Shown: positions 1 through 7,998 of the stretch, one piece after another
Layout of the letters: each line of letters starts with the position of its first letter
How positions within the stretch are numbered: the stretch's first letter is position 1
NCBI GenBank assembly: GCA_030123545.1
Contig: CP126124.1
Coordinates: forward strand, 2,914,001 to 2,978,000
Direction of reading: 5' to 3'
Origin: Burkholderiaceae bacterium
GTDB taxonomy: Bacteria; Pseudomonadota; Gammaproteobacteria; Burkholderiales; Burkholderiaceae_C
DNA: 64,000 nucleotides
Translations under genes and position numbers: made by a program
Notes under the pieces: model-generated
What the model was told of the DNA's origin: nothing
Database searches by the model: none
Seen by the model: only the letters and a program-made list of their open reading frames with translations

Positions 1-2
1 CC

Positions 3-398
3 GGTACGCTCGGCAATGTCGAACTCGGTTTCTCGCAGCAGAATGCGTGGATGCTTTCCGGCAAAGCCGGGTTCGGCATCGTCAACGTCTACGCCAACTA
101 CGAGCAGACCCGGAACGACAATTACAACGGCCCGGCCGGCAATGCCGACAGCAAGACCTGGAGCCTCAGTGCCGACATCGCTGCCGGCCCGGGCAAGGTG
201 ATGGTCGCCTATGCCAGCACCAAGTGGACGACCTCGCCGACGAGCAGCCTCGACGGAGCCAAGCGCGGCACCGCCTCGCTCGGCTACGACTACATCCTCT
301 CCAAGCGGACCGATCTGTACGCGGTGTACATGAACGACAAAATCACGAATTACAACACCGGCAATTCGTTCGGCGTCGGCATGCGTCATCGCTTCTGA
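3..398 (+). CDS. C-terminal part of an outer-membrane porin (partial, 5' end outside window)
   Basis: This is the last 131 codons of a Gram-negative general porin of the betaproteobacterial trimeric type. The reading frame is open from the left edge, so the true start lies outside the window. The protein shows alternating polar and hydrophobic stretches typical of beta strands (for example FGIVNVYANYEQTRN and RGTASLGYDYILSKRTDLYA) and ends in GVGMRHRF. A C-terminal aromatic residue after the last strand is the signal read by the Bam assembly machinery. Porins of this family form diffusion channels for small hydrophilic solutes in the outer membrane. A strong terminator follows 25 bases after the stop. 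Which porin subfamily it is cannot be told from the fragment. Confidence 0.85.
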   Translation, partial: GTLGNVELGFSQQNAWMLSGKAGFGIVNVYANYEQTRNDNYNGPAGNADSKTWSLSADIAAGPGKVMVAYASTKWTTSPTSSLDGAKRGTASLGYDYILSKRTDLYAVYMNDKITNYNTGNSFGVGMRHRF

Positions 399-421
399 TC
401 CGCGCGCCAGCGCAATGCAGG

Positions 422-452
422 AACGGCGCCCCAGGGCGCCGTTTTTTTTTTT
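422..452 (+). terminator. Rho-independent terminator of the porin gene
   Basis: A perfect nine-base stem AACGGCGCC / GGCGCCGTT with a four-base loop is followed by a run of eleven T (442-452). It sits just behind the porin stop codon and is a textbook intrinsic terminator for rightward transcription. Confidence 0.93.
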
Positions 453-550
453 GCGCACCAACCTAGCCCTGCCGATTGCGCGACGCGGCCAACGCGAGCA
501 AACTTCCAGCCAACCAAGGCCGGATTTGTCTGCGTATTCAGGAGCCTGCG

Positions 551-1399
551 ATGCGCTCACTCGCCGTCACCGGACGCCAATACCTCCAGCGCACGACCGA
601 CGTGGAAAGCTGGGGGCCGTTCCGCTATCGGTTCCTCGCCGAAGGCGATTCGTGGATGGATCGCAGTTCGCCGCTCATCGCGGCGCTGCCGGACTTTCTC
701 GCGCAGGAGATGAACCGCCGCGGCGAGGCGGTGCTGATCATCAACATCGCGGCGGCTGGCGACACGCTGCGGCGCATCGCCAGCGTGCTGCAAGGCGAGT
801 TCGGGTTCTGGCTCGGGCAGTTCCGGTACGACGCGATCCTGCTCAGCGTCGGCGGCAATGACTTCATCGACGCGGCGCTGGACCCCGACCCGGGCCAGGG
901 CATCCTGCGCGACATGCCCGGCCTGCCGCCGCCGGCCGACGGCAGTGCCTGCGTCGCGCCGCAGGCGCTGGCGACGCTGGTCGACGGCTATCTGAATCCG
1001 AACTTCACCGTGCTCTACGATGCGGTCCGAAGCGGCGCGCTGAACGCGGCGACGCCGCTGTTCCTGAACTGCTACGACACACCGACGGCGCGCGACGCGC
1101 CGGCCGCGCCGAACGTCGGCCCCTGGCTCTTCACCGCCTACAACAAGAACGGTATCGCCCCCGAGCTGTGGCCGCAACTCACCGCAGCGCTGTTCGACGA
1201 CATCGAACAAACGATAGCCGGCTGGACCACGGGGCGCGACGCCATCTTCGCGGTGCCGACCCGCGGCGTGCTCACGCCGGCGGCACCGGGCACCACCGAC
1301 GGCAGCGGCGACTGGGCCAACGAGATCCACCCGAACCGCAGCGGCTGGCGCAAGCTCGCTGCCGCATGGGCCGCGGACCTGCTGTCGCGGCTGGGCTGA
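551..1399 (+). CDS. SGNH/GDSL-family hydrolase
   Basis: A 282-residue protein of the SGNH hydrolase superfamily (esterases, lipases, acyl-carbohydrate esterases). The family blocks appear in order: the GDS block in FLAEGDSWMDR near residue 35, a block II glycine in INIAAAGDT near residue 65, the block III GGND in LLSVGGNDF near residue 100, and a block V histidine in NEIHPNRSGW near residue 265. These supply the catalytic Ser, the oxyanion-hole Gly and Asn, and the catalytic His. No signal peptide is evident, so it is probably cytoplasmic. The start at 551 is chosen because GGAG lies six bases upstream (541-544) and the GDS block then sits at a normal distance from the N-terminus; an in-frame ATG at 476 has no ribosome binding site. 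The substrate is unknown. Confidence 0.78.
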   Translation: MRSLAVTGRQYLQRTTDVESWGPFRYRFLAEGDSWMDRSSPLIAALPDFLAQEMNRRGEAVLIINIAAAGDTLRRIASVLQGEFGFWLGQFRYDAILLSVGGNDFIDAALDPDPGQGILRDMPGLPPPADGSACVAPQALATLVDGYLNPNFTVLYDAVRSGALNAATPLFLNCYDTPTARDAPAAPNVGPWLFTAYNKNGIAPELWPQLTAALFDDIEQTIAGWTTGRDAIFAVPTRGVLTPAAPGTTDGSGDWANEIHPNRSGWRKLAAAWAADLLSRLG

Positions 1400-1456
1400 C
1401 GAGCGCTACGGCGCCGCGCGGGGTCGGCCGGCACCCCGCGATATTCCGGGAACGGC

Positions 1457-1762
1457 TCAGCCGTTTGTCGACGCGAGCTTGCGCATCGTGATCGCGTGGA
1501 ACGGGCAGATCACCGCGCAGTCGCTGCAGCCGGTGCAATGGCCCGGGTCGTCCAGCGTCGCGCGTTTGCGCCAATGCTCGACTGCGAGGCTCAGCACATG
1601 CGGCTCGCAGACCGCGACGCAACGCCCACAGCCGGTGCAGCGCGAGGGATCGACGTCGGGCCGCCAGCCAGGCCGCGGCGGCCGGGAGGCCCGGTGAAAC
1701 GGGGCTGTACCCTCGTCTAGGTTCGGATCGCTCATCGCCGGCAGACGGTTTGATTGCGCCAA
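1457..1762 (-). CDS. Small 2[4Fe-4S] ferredoxin-type protein
   Basis: A 101-residue protein with two bacterial-ferredoxin cluster motifs. The first is CTGCGRCVAVCEP (CxxCxxCxxxCE) near residue 43 and the second is CTGCSDCAVICPF (CxxCxxCxxxCP) near residue 76. Each should bind one [4Fe-4S] cluster. About 40 residues precede the first motif and 19 separate the cluster blocks, so it differs from a minimal ferredoxin and resembles the standalone 4Fe-4S dicluster proteins common in betaproteobacteria. It probably carries electrons in the cytoplasm; the partner is unknown and neighbours give no clue. An alternative ATG at 1735 would remove nine residues; neither start has a strong ribosome binding site. 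Confidence 0.75.
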   Translation of the reverse strand: MAQSNRLPAMSDPNLDEGTAPFHRASRPPRPGWRPDVDPSRCTGCGRCVAVCEPHVLSLAVEHWRKRATLDDPGHCTGCSDCAVICPFHAITMRKLASTNG

Positions 1763-1818
1763 ATAGCCTGCAGATTGCCTGCGAGCGCATCCACCGCGCC
1801 ATGGAAATAGGACCGTAC

Positions 1819-1835
1819 GCTATTCATTTAATAGC
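1819..1835. repeat. 17-nt AT-rich palindromic repeat, intergenic copy
   Basis: GCTATTCATTTAATAGC is a perfect six-base inverted repeat with a five-base centre. It belongs to the dispersed 17-mer family found at seven other places in the window. This copy lies between the ferredoxin gene and the tRNA pair. Confidence 0.7.
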
Positions 1836-1866
1836 ATACTTTCCAGTAAATACAGGGGCTATGAAG

Positions 1867-1942
1867 TGGTGGGTTCTGAGAGGCTCGAACTCTCGACCTA
1901 CGGATTAAGAGTCCGCTGCTCTACCAACTGAGCTAAGAACCC
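1867..1942 (-). tRNA. tRNA-Lys (anticodon CTT)
   Basis: A complete 76-nt tRNA read on the minus strand with encoded CCA. The acceptor stem GGGTTCT pairs with AGAACCC. The D arm reads AGCTCAGTTGGTAGAGC. The anticodon stem GCGGA/TCCGT encloses loop CTCTTAA, giving anticodon CTT, which reads the AAG lysine codon. The T arm contains GTTCGAG. It lies 19 bases downstream of tRNA-Ala on the same strand, so the two are probably one transcript. Confidence 0.95.
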
Positions 1943-1961
1943 ACGTTCGAAATCGGTGTTG

Positions 1962-2037
<76 letters not shown>

Positions 2038-2270
2038 ACAACGGATGGCGTCCGGCGGCCTCGCGGCGCAACCAATTGCCGGGTTGCAATTATAGGGGCT
2101 TTCCGGGCCGGCGAGGCGCCGCTGGATCCCGCCATCGCTGCGACCGGGGCTTGCCGGCGCGCCCGGCCGTGAAACCGCTGGGTGTCGTATCGTCAGAACC
2201 GCGGCCAGACCGGCCGACATGGTGCAACCCCGGCTGGATGTTACTGCATCGTCGACAGAAGGAAACCAGC

Positions 2271-2684
2271 ATGCCCCGTAACACCCCCTTGGCCAATACC
2301 GCTCCGATCCTGCTCAGCGTGCTGCGCATCGTCGCGGCGTTTCTTTTCATGCAGCACGGTGCACACAAGCTGTTTGGCGTCCCCGGCGGCGCCTTCCATC
2401 TCATTGCGCCGCGGCAGTTGCCGACCCTGGTGCCCGGACTGGCCGGTGTCATTGAATTCGGCGGCGGCCTGCTGTTGTTGCTCGGCCTGTTTTCCCGCCC
2501 GGTCGCGTTCGTGCTGTCCGGCGAAATGGCATTTGCCTATTTCATCGCGCATTTCCCGCGCAGCCACGTATTTCCCCTCCTCAACGGCGGCGGTCTCGCG
2601 GTTCTGTTCTGCTTCGTGTTCCTCTATCTGTCGGCCGCCGGGCCCGGGCCCGTGAGCCTCGATCGCGCGTTGCGGCGCGCTTAG
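2271..2684 (+). CDS. DoxX family membrane protein
   Basis: A 137-residue integral membrane protein of the DoxX family. It has four hydrophobic segments (about residues 10-30, 48-70, 75-95 and 105-125). The family-typical RIVAAFLFMQHGAHKLFG comes near the N-terminus, followed by GLAGVIEFGGGLLLLLGLF. DoxX-like proteins sit in the cytoplasmic membrane; some are linked to quinone-dependent oxidation or to thiol homeostasis, but most members have no assigned function. The start is fixed by AGAAGGAAA a few bases before ATG 2271. It converges on guaC with only 14 bases between stop codons and looks monocistronic. Confidence 0.82.
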   Translation: MPRNTPLANTAPILLSVLRIVAAFLFMQHGAHKLFGVPGGAFHLIAPRQLPTLVPGLAGVIEFGGGLLLLLGLFSRPVAFVLSGEMAFAYFIAHFPRSHVFPLLNGGGLAVLFCFVFLYLSAAGPGPVSLDRALRRA

Positions 2685-2698
2685 TCCGCCGTCGCGCG

Positions 2699-3676
2699 CT
2701 ACATCAGCAGGTGCTCGCTGGCGTTGTCGCCGCCGAGGATCACGTAGTTGACCTTGCGAATGTCCATCAGCTTCGTGCCGCCGGCGTAGCTGATCGAGCT
2801 TTGCACGTCTTCCTGCATCTCGCGCAGCGTATCGCTAAGCCGGCCCTTCATCGGTTCGAGGATGCGCTTGCCCTCGACATGCCGGTACTCGCCCTTGTTG
2901 AAGTCGCTGGCCGAGCCGTAGTACTCCTTGTAGAGCTTGCCGCCCTCCTCCACCGTTTGTCCGGGCGATTCCTCGTGGCCGGCCAGCATCGAGCCGACCA
3001 TCACCATGGTCGCGCCGAAGCGGATCGACTTGGCGATGTCGCCATGTTCGCGAATACCGCCGTCGGCGATGATCGGCTTGGTCGCCACGCGCGCGCACCA
3101 CTTCAGCGCCGACAACTGCCAGCCCCCGGTGCCGAAGCCGGTCTTGAGCTTGGTGATGCAGACCTTGCCCGGGCCGATGCCGACCTTGGTCGCGTCCGCG
3201 CCCCAGTTCTCCAGGTCGATCACCGCCTCGGGCGTGCCGACGTTGCCGGCGATCACGAACGCGCCCGGCAGCCTGGCCTTCAGATGGCCGATCATGTTCT
3301 TCACGCTGTCGGCGTGGCCGTGCGCGATGTCGATCGTGACGTAGTCGGGCGCGAGCCCGGCACCCGCCAGCCGTTCGACCGTGTCGTAGTCGGCCTGCTT
3401 CACGCCGAGAGATATCGAAGCGAACACGCCGCGGGCCTTCATGTCGGCGACGAATTTCACGTTGTCCAGGTCGAACCGGTGCATCACGTAGAAGTAATCG
3501 TGCTGCGCGAGCCAGGTACAGATGCCCTCGTCGACCACGGTCCGCATGTTCGCCGGCACCACCGGGATGCGAAACGACCGCCCGCCCAGTTCCACCGAGG
3601 TGTCGCACTGCGAGCGGCTGTCCACGCGGCACTTGCGCGGCAGCAGCAGGATGTTGTCGTAGTCGAAGATTTCCAT
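2699..3676 (-). CDS. guaC: GMP reductase
   Basis: A 325-residue enzyme of the IMPDH/GMP reductase family that converts GMP to IMP with NADPH, releasing ammonia, in the purine salvage cycle. The catalytic-cysteine loop reads GIGPGKVCITK near residue 175 and is followed by KTGFGTGGWQLSALKWC. That spacing and sequence is the type seen in the Firmicutes/betaproteobacterial GMP reductases rather than E. coli GuaC. The nucleotide-binding TIDIAHGHAD, GNVGTPEAV and ADGGIREHGDIAKS blocks are present. No CBS domains are inserted, which argues against IMP dehydrogenase. The start at 3676 gives the family N-terminus MEIFDYDNILLLPRKC; longer open frame upstream is not used. Confidence 0.93.
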   Translation of the reverse strand: MEIFDYDNILLLPRKCRVDSRSQCDTSVELGGRSFRIPVVPANMRTVVDEGICTWLAQHDYFYVMHRFDLDNVKFVADMKARGVFASISLGVKQADYDTVERLAGAGLAPDYVTIDIAHGHADSVKNMIGHLKARLPGAFVIAGNVGTPEAVIDLENWGADATKVGIGPGKVCITKLKTGFGTGGWQLSALKWCARVATKPIIADGGIREHGDIAKSIRFGATMVMVGSMLAGHEESPGQTVEEGGKLYKEYYGSASDFNKGEYRHVEGKRILEPMKGRLSDTLREMQEDVQSSISYAGGTKLMDIRKVNYVILGGDNASEHLLM

Positions 3677-3777
3677 GGCAGCCAGGCTCCAAAAGGTTCG
3701 AGGGAGAGATCGGGCGAGGGGTTCGAACTTGGGACCGGCACGGGTGCCAGCCAGCTCCGGCGCGGCGTTGCGGCCAC

Positions 3778-3811
3778 AAAAAACCGGGTCCCAGCAAAGC
3801 GTGGGCCCGGT
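3778..3811 (-). terminator. Rho-independent terminator downstream of the 3840-4559 gene
   Basis: Read on the minus strand, ACCGGGCCCA pairs with TGGGACCCGGT with small bulges and a short loop, followed by six T. It lies about 30 bases behind the stop of the secreted-protein gene, so that gene is probably transcribed separately from guaC. Confidence 0.8.
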
Positions 3812-3839
3812 GCTTGATTCTACCCCTGCTCCACCGTTC

Positions 3840-4559
3840 CTAGTTCCCGGCGTCGCAATGAGACGCCGCAGCGGCCAGGACATGGCCGCGCGCGTCCTGC
3901 ACCCAGCCGATCGCCTGCAGCCGCGCCGGATCGCTGCCGTCGGGCATCTGCATCGGGCGCAGTTCCCGATACTGCCAGCGCCCACGGCGCGCCACCCGGT
4001 TTTCCGACCCCAACGAGGTCTCGAAGCTGTTGCGGACCAGGTTGCGCGCGACAGGTGAGCCGGCAGTGCCGGCCGGCAACTGCTCGACGACGAGCAGCCA
4101 GACGCGCAACGGCGCGGTGCCGGATTTCGGAGCCTGCACCCGGCCGACCTTGATCGACGCGCCGACATAGCCGTTGAACATCGGCCCGCGCGCCACGCGC
4201 AGCGACAGCGCCGGCGCCGCGCGCGACCCGACCCGGCTCGGCACGCTGGTGCTGCGCTGCGGCGCAGCGCGGCCCAGCTGCTGGAGCCGCAGCGCCGCGT
4301 CCAGGTTTTGCGCGGCCGACAGCGGCGCGTCGTCGCCCTGCGCGCCGGGAACGATCCAGTCGATCGCGAGCTGGCCGCGTCCGGCCGGCGGCGTCGCGGA
4401 ATCCTGCCAGCAGTCGGCGCAGTCGGCATTGACGAAGCGCTCCAGCAGCGCCGCGGGCGCCGGTTGGCCGTCGCTGTCGCAAGAGGCCTGCAACAGGCCC
4501 TGCGCCGACGCCATCGAAGCGGCGCAGCACAGGATGGCGGCGATGCAAAGGGTCTTCAT
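3840..4559 (-). CDS. Secreted protein of unknown function with a CxxC motif
   Basis: A 239-residue protein that I do not recognise. The first 19 residues (MKTLCIAAILCCAASMASA) form a signal peptide with an AxA-type cleavage site, so the mature protein should be periplasmic. A CADCW motif (CxxC) follows in ERFVNADCADCWQD near residue 45; this could be a redox or disulfide pair, and another cysteine lies near each end of the mature protein. The context loosely resembles the CxxC region of secreted DUF1223 proteins, but the remainder does not obviously match. The gene diverges from uvrD, with 26 bases between start codons, and has its own terminator. Confidence 0.55.
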   Translation of the reverse strand: MKTLCIAAILCCAASMASAQGLLQASCDSDGQPAPAALLERFVNADCADCWQDSATPPAGRGQLAIDWIVPGAQGDDAPLSAAQNLDAALRLQQLGRAAPQRSTSVPSRVGSRAAPALSLRVARGPMFNGYVGASIKVGRVQAPKSGTAPLRVWLLVVEQLPAGTAGSPVARNLVRNSFETSLGSENRVARRGRWQYRELRPMQMPDGSDPARLQAIGWVQDARGHVLAAAASHCDAGN

Positions 4560-4585
4560 CGGGTTCGCCTTTCTACAATCCCCGT

Positions 4586-7102
4586 ATGGTGTCAGAAACG
4601 GTGTCTGTAGGTCGTGGCGGCGCGGCCGATTCCCCGCTGCTTGCGCAGCTCAACCCGGAGCAGCGCGCGGCGGTGACTTTGCCGGCCGAGCACGCGCTGA
4701 TCCTGGCCGGCGCCGGATCCGGCAAGACGCGGGTGCTGACCACCCGCATCGCCTGGCTGCTGCAGACGGGTCAGGTGTCGCCGGGCGGCTTGCTCGCGGT
4801 GACCTTCACCAACAAGGCGGCGCGCGAGATGATGGCGCGGCTGTCGGCGCTGCTACCGGTGAACGTGCGCGGCATGTGGATCGGCACGTTCCACGGCCTG
4901 TGCAACCGCTTCCTGCGCGCGCACCACCGGGTCGCGAACCTGCCTTCGACGTTCCAGATCCTGGACACGCAGGACCAGTTATCGGCGATCAAGCGGCTGA
5001 TGAAGCAGTTCAACGTCGACGACGAGCGGCATCCGGCGAAGGAGCTCGCCTGGTTCATCGCCGGCTGCAAGGAGGACGGGCTGCGCCCAGGCGCAGTCGA
5101 GGCGCGCGACGAGCTGACGCGCCGCCGCGTCGAGCTGTACCAGCTGTACGAAGAGCAGTGCCAGCGCGAAGGCGTGGTCGATTTCGGCGAGCTGATGCTG
5201 CGCAGCTACGAACTGCTGCGGGACAACGACGCGCTGCGCGAGCATTACCGCAGGCGTTTTCGCCACGTGCTGGTCGATGAGTTCCAGGATACGAACCGGC
5301 TGCAGTACGCGTGGCTGAAGATGTTCGTGCCGCTGCCCGGCGAGGCGGTGTCTGCGCCCGGTGGCGCGCTGTTCGCGGTCGGCGACGACGACCAGAGCAT
5401 CTATGCGTTCCGCGGCGCACGCGTCGGCAATATGGCCGACTTCGTGCGCGAGTACCGCGTTGCGCACCAGATCAAGCTCGAGCAGAACTACCGAAGCTTC
5501 GGCAACATCCTCGACGCGGCGAACGAGCTGATCGCGCACAACCGGCAGCGCCTGGGCAAGAACCTGCGCACGACCCAGGGCGCCGGCGAGCCGGTGCGCG
5601 TGTTCGAGGCGGTCAGCGACTTCGCCGAGGCACAGTGGTTGGTCGACGAACTGCGCCAGTTGCTGCGCGACCAGGGCACGCTGCCCGCGCTCGCGCGCCG
5701 CGAGATCGCGGTGCTGTACCGCAGCAACGCGCAGAGCCGGGTGCTCGAGACGGCCCTGTTCAACGCCGGCGTGCCGTGCCGGGTCTATGGCGGGCTGCGC
5801 TTCTTCGAGCGCGCCGAGATCAAGCATGCGCTGGCCTATCTGCGGCTGCTGGAGAACCCGCGCGACGACACCAGCTTTCTGCGCGTGGTCAACTTCCCCG
5901 CACGCGGCATCGGTGCGCGCAGCCTGGAGCAGTTGCAGGACGCGGCGCACTCAGCAAACGGCGGACAAGGCATTTCGCTGCACGACGCGGCGGACAGCGT
6001 GTCGGGCAAGGCCGGCGCGAACCTGCGCGCGTTCATCGCGAGCATCGACGTGCTGCGCGAGCAGACGCAAGGCAAGACGCTGCGCGAGATCATCGAACTG
6101 GTGCTGGACGCGAGCGGCCTGATCGAGCACTACCGCAGCGAGCGCGAGGGCGCGGACCGGATCGAGAACCTGGAGGAGCTGGTGAACGCCGCCGAGAGCT
6201 TCGTCACGCAGGAAGGCTTCGGTCGCGACGCGGTCGCGCTGCCGCTGGACGAGCAGGGCCGGCCGCTCACGCAGTTGCCTGCGAGCCAGGAATTGGACCC
6301 GGGCGCCTCTGCGTCCATGTCTGCCCCCGTGCCCGCCGATCAGGCGGTCCCGTCTTCCTCCCCCCCGGGGGAAGGGATGGGAAGGCGGGGCGCCAAGCTC
6401 AGCCCGGGGGCTGAGGTTTCGCCCGATGGCGAAACCGTAAGCCCGCTGGCCGCCTTCCTCACCCACGCGGCGCTGGAGTCCGGCGACAACCAGGCGCAGG
6501 CCGGGCAGGACGCGGTGCAACTGATGACCGTGCATTCGGCCAAAGGCCTGGAGTTCGACGCGGTGTTCATCAGCGGGCTCGAGGAAGGCCTGTTCCCGCA
6601 CGAAAACTCGCTGAGCGACCACCAAGGGCTCGAGGAAGAACGCCGGCTGATGTACGTCGCGATCACCCGCGCGCGAAAGCGCCTGTACCTGAGCTTCGCG
6701 CAGACCAGGCTGCTGCACGGCCAGACCCGCTACAACGTCAGAAGCCGCTTCTTCGACGAGCTGCCCGAGGCGACGCTGAAATGGCTGACGCCGAAGCAGC
6801 CCGGCTTCGGGACCGGATTTGCTACTAATAATATAGCGAATACTCAATATTCTGCCTCGGCGTCCAGCCGATTTGATCGAAATTTCGAGCGGACCGGCGC
6901 GATCGCCGGGGCTGCGGGAACTGCAAGCGCCGCATCGACGCATGGCTTGCGCCCCGGCATGCAGGTGTTCCACACCAAGTTCGGCGAAGGCACGGTGATC
7001 ACGCTCGAAGGCCAGGGCGACGACGCGCGCGCGCAGGTGAAATTCCCGCGCCACGGCGTCAAGTGGCTGGCGCTGTCGGTCGCGAAGCTGGTGCCGGTGT
7101 AG
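4586..7102 (+). CDS. uvrD: UvrD/PcrA-type superfamily 1A DNA helicase
   Basis: An 838-residue 3'-5' DNA helicase acting in nucleotide excision repair, mismatch repair and removal of proteins from DNA. All SF1A motifs are visible in order: Walker A GAGSGKTR (near residue 43), VDEFQDTN (motif II), FAVGDDDQSIYAFRG (III), LEQNYRS (IV), QLMTVHSAKGLEFDAVF (V) and EERRLMYVAITRARKRL (VI). The C-terminus GMQVFHTKFGEGTV to VAKLVPV matches the Tudor-like domain by which UvrD and PcrA contact RNA polymerase. At 838 residues it is longer than E. coli UvrD (720). Part of the excess is a low-complexity insert before motif V (about residues 568-620), and an AT-rich repeat adds ATNNIANTQYS near residue 745. 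Both are in frame and in linkers, so activity is probably kept. Confidence 0.94.
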   Translation: MVSETVSVGRGGAADSPLLAQLNPEQRAAVTLPAEHALILAGAGSGKTRVLTTRIAWLLQTGQVSPGGLLAVTFTNKAAREMMARLSALLPVNVRGMWIGTFHGLCNRFLRAHHRVANLPSTFQILDTQDQLSAIKRLMKQFNVDDERHPAKELAWFIAGCKEDGLRPGAVEARDELTRRRVELYQLYEEQCQREGVVDFGELMLRSYELLRDNDALREHYRRRFRHVLVDEFQDTNRLQYAWLKMFVPLPGEAVSAPGGALFAVGDDDQSIYAFRGARVGNMADFVREYRVAHQIKLEQNYRSFGNILDAANELIAHNRQRLGKNLRTTQGAGEPVRVFEAVSDFAEAQWLVDELRQLLRDQGTLPALARREIAVLYRSNAQSRVLETALFNAGVPCRVYGGLRFFERAEIKHALAYLRLLENPRDDTSFLRVVNFPARGIGARSLEQLQDAAHSANGGQGISLHDAADSVSGKAGANLRAFIASIDVLREQTQGKTLREIIELVLDASGLIEHYRSEREGADRIENLEELVNAAESFVTQEGFGRDAVALPLDEQGRPLTQLPASQELDPGASASMSAPVPADQAVPSSSPPGEGMGRRGAKLSPGAEVSPDGETVSPLAAFLTHAALESGDNQAQAGQDAVQLMTVHSAKGLEFDAVFISGLEEGLFPHENSLSDHQGLEEERRLMYVAITRARKRLYLSFAQTRLLHGQTRYNVRSRFFDELPEATLKWLTPKQPGFGTGFATNNIANTQYSASASSRFDRNFERTGAIAGAAGTASAASTHGLRPGMQVFHTKFGEGTVITLEGQGDDARAQVKFPRHGVKWLALSVAKLVPV
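6353..6436. repeat. GC-rich palindromic insertion inside uvrD
   Basis: Three inverted repeats stand side by side in frame. The first is an imperfect CTTCC-CCCCC / GGGGG-AAGG hairpin (6354-6377). The second is a perfect eight-base CTCAGCCC / GGGCTGAG (6398-6415). The third is a perfect nine-base GGTTTCGCC / GGCGAAACC (6415-6436). They encode a Ser/Pro/Gly-rich linker absent from typical UvrD. The density of hairpins suggests an inserted REP-like repeat. Confidence 0.55.
6821..6837. repeat. 17-nt AT-rich palindromic repeat inside uvrD
   Basis: GCTACTAATAATATAGC is read in frame as Ala-Thr-Asn-Asn-Ile-Ala. It lies in the linker before the C-terminal Tudor-like domain and is conspicuous for low GC in a GC-rich gene. 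Confidence 0.7.
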
Positions 7103-7116
7103 CGCGCCGCGAACCC

Positions 7117-7908
7117 TCAGGCCGGCGCGCCTTCCGGCTCGCCGTCCGACGGGACAAAGCTGTCGCGGAACGTGAAATAGATCGACGTGAAGAACATCGC
7201 GGCCATCACCAGCGCCACCGGCATCAGCAGCGCCGACAGCAGCGCCGCGCCGCCGAGCAGCCCCGCCAGCAGCGCGAACGCAACGCCGACCGTCATCATC
7301 ACCGCGGCCCAGATCAGGCCGTAGACCGTGAACGCCCAGAAGTTGCGCAGACAGGCGACGATGCTGAAGAACAGGCTCTTCACCGGCGGCACGCCATACC
7401 AGTGCACCAGCGCCGGCGCATGCCAGAACAGCAGCGACAGCGGCAGGTACAGCGCCATCGCCACCCACATCGCGACCTGGAAGCTCTGGCTCAGGATCAC
7501 GTCGCTCGAGGTCTTCTCGCCGAGCAGGTACAGCCGCGCGAACTGTCCGCCGTCGAACAGCGTGGACACGCCCATGACCAGAAAGAACCCGACCGCATAG
7601 AGCACGCCCAGCACCACCATGGCCCGCAGCCGCTGGCGGTCGGCGCGGAACGCGGTGATCAGGATCGTCGGCATCGGAAAGCGTCCGCTGCTGGCCTCGC
7701 GGGTCGCGGCCATCAGCCCGAGCGTCGCTGCCGGCAACAGGCCCAGCGCCAGCGCGCCGCCGACGAACGGGATCAGCGTCGCGACCGACATCACCGCCAT
7801 GTACATGAAGAACAGGCCGGCCAGCGCCAGCGGCTGGCGAAAAAAAGTACGAACGCCGAGCCGGAACCACACGAAGCCGGCGCGCGCGGGGACGATGTTG
7901 AGTTTCAT
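7117..7908 (-). CDS. BPSS1780-type multipass membrane protein
   Basis: A 263-residue integral membrane protein with about six hydrophobic segments (near residues 25-50, 52-70, 98-120, 145-165, 190-235 and 240-255). The N-terminus MKLNIVPARAGFVWFRLGVRTFFRQP matches a betaproteobacterial family known only as BPSS1780 family membrane protein, from memory. Function is unknown. It lies 90 bases behind thrB on the same strand and is probably the last gene of the DUF2782-thrB transcript. It converges on uvrD with a 14-base gap. The C-terminal tail DGEPEGAPA is polar and likely cytoplasmic. Confidence 0.7.
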   Translation of the reverse strand: MKLNIVPARAGFVWFRLGVRTFFRQPLALAGLFFMYMAVMSVATLIPFVGGALALGLLPAATLGLMAATREASSGRFPMPTILITAFRADRQRLRAMVVLGVLYAVGFFLVMGVSTLFDGGQFARLYLLGEKTSSDVILSQSFQVAMWVAMALYLPLSLLFWHAPALVHWYGVPPVKSLFFSIVACLRNFWAFTVYGLIWAAVMMTVGVAFALLAGLLGGAALLSALLMPVALVMAAMFFTSIYFTFRDSFVPSDGEPEGAPA

Positions 7909-7998
7909 GAAACGGATTGGCCGCCGCGCGATGCGCGAGCAAACCGACGGAATCGATCGGACGGTGGCAAAACTGCGGGCCCCACAGGCCCGCGCTCT

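Noticed and set aside
3690..3840. Purine riboswitch before guaC
   Set aside because: The only structure in this gap is an intrinsic terminator for the upstream gene; no conserved junction is visible.
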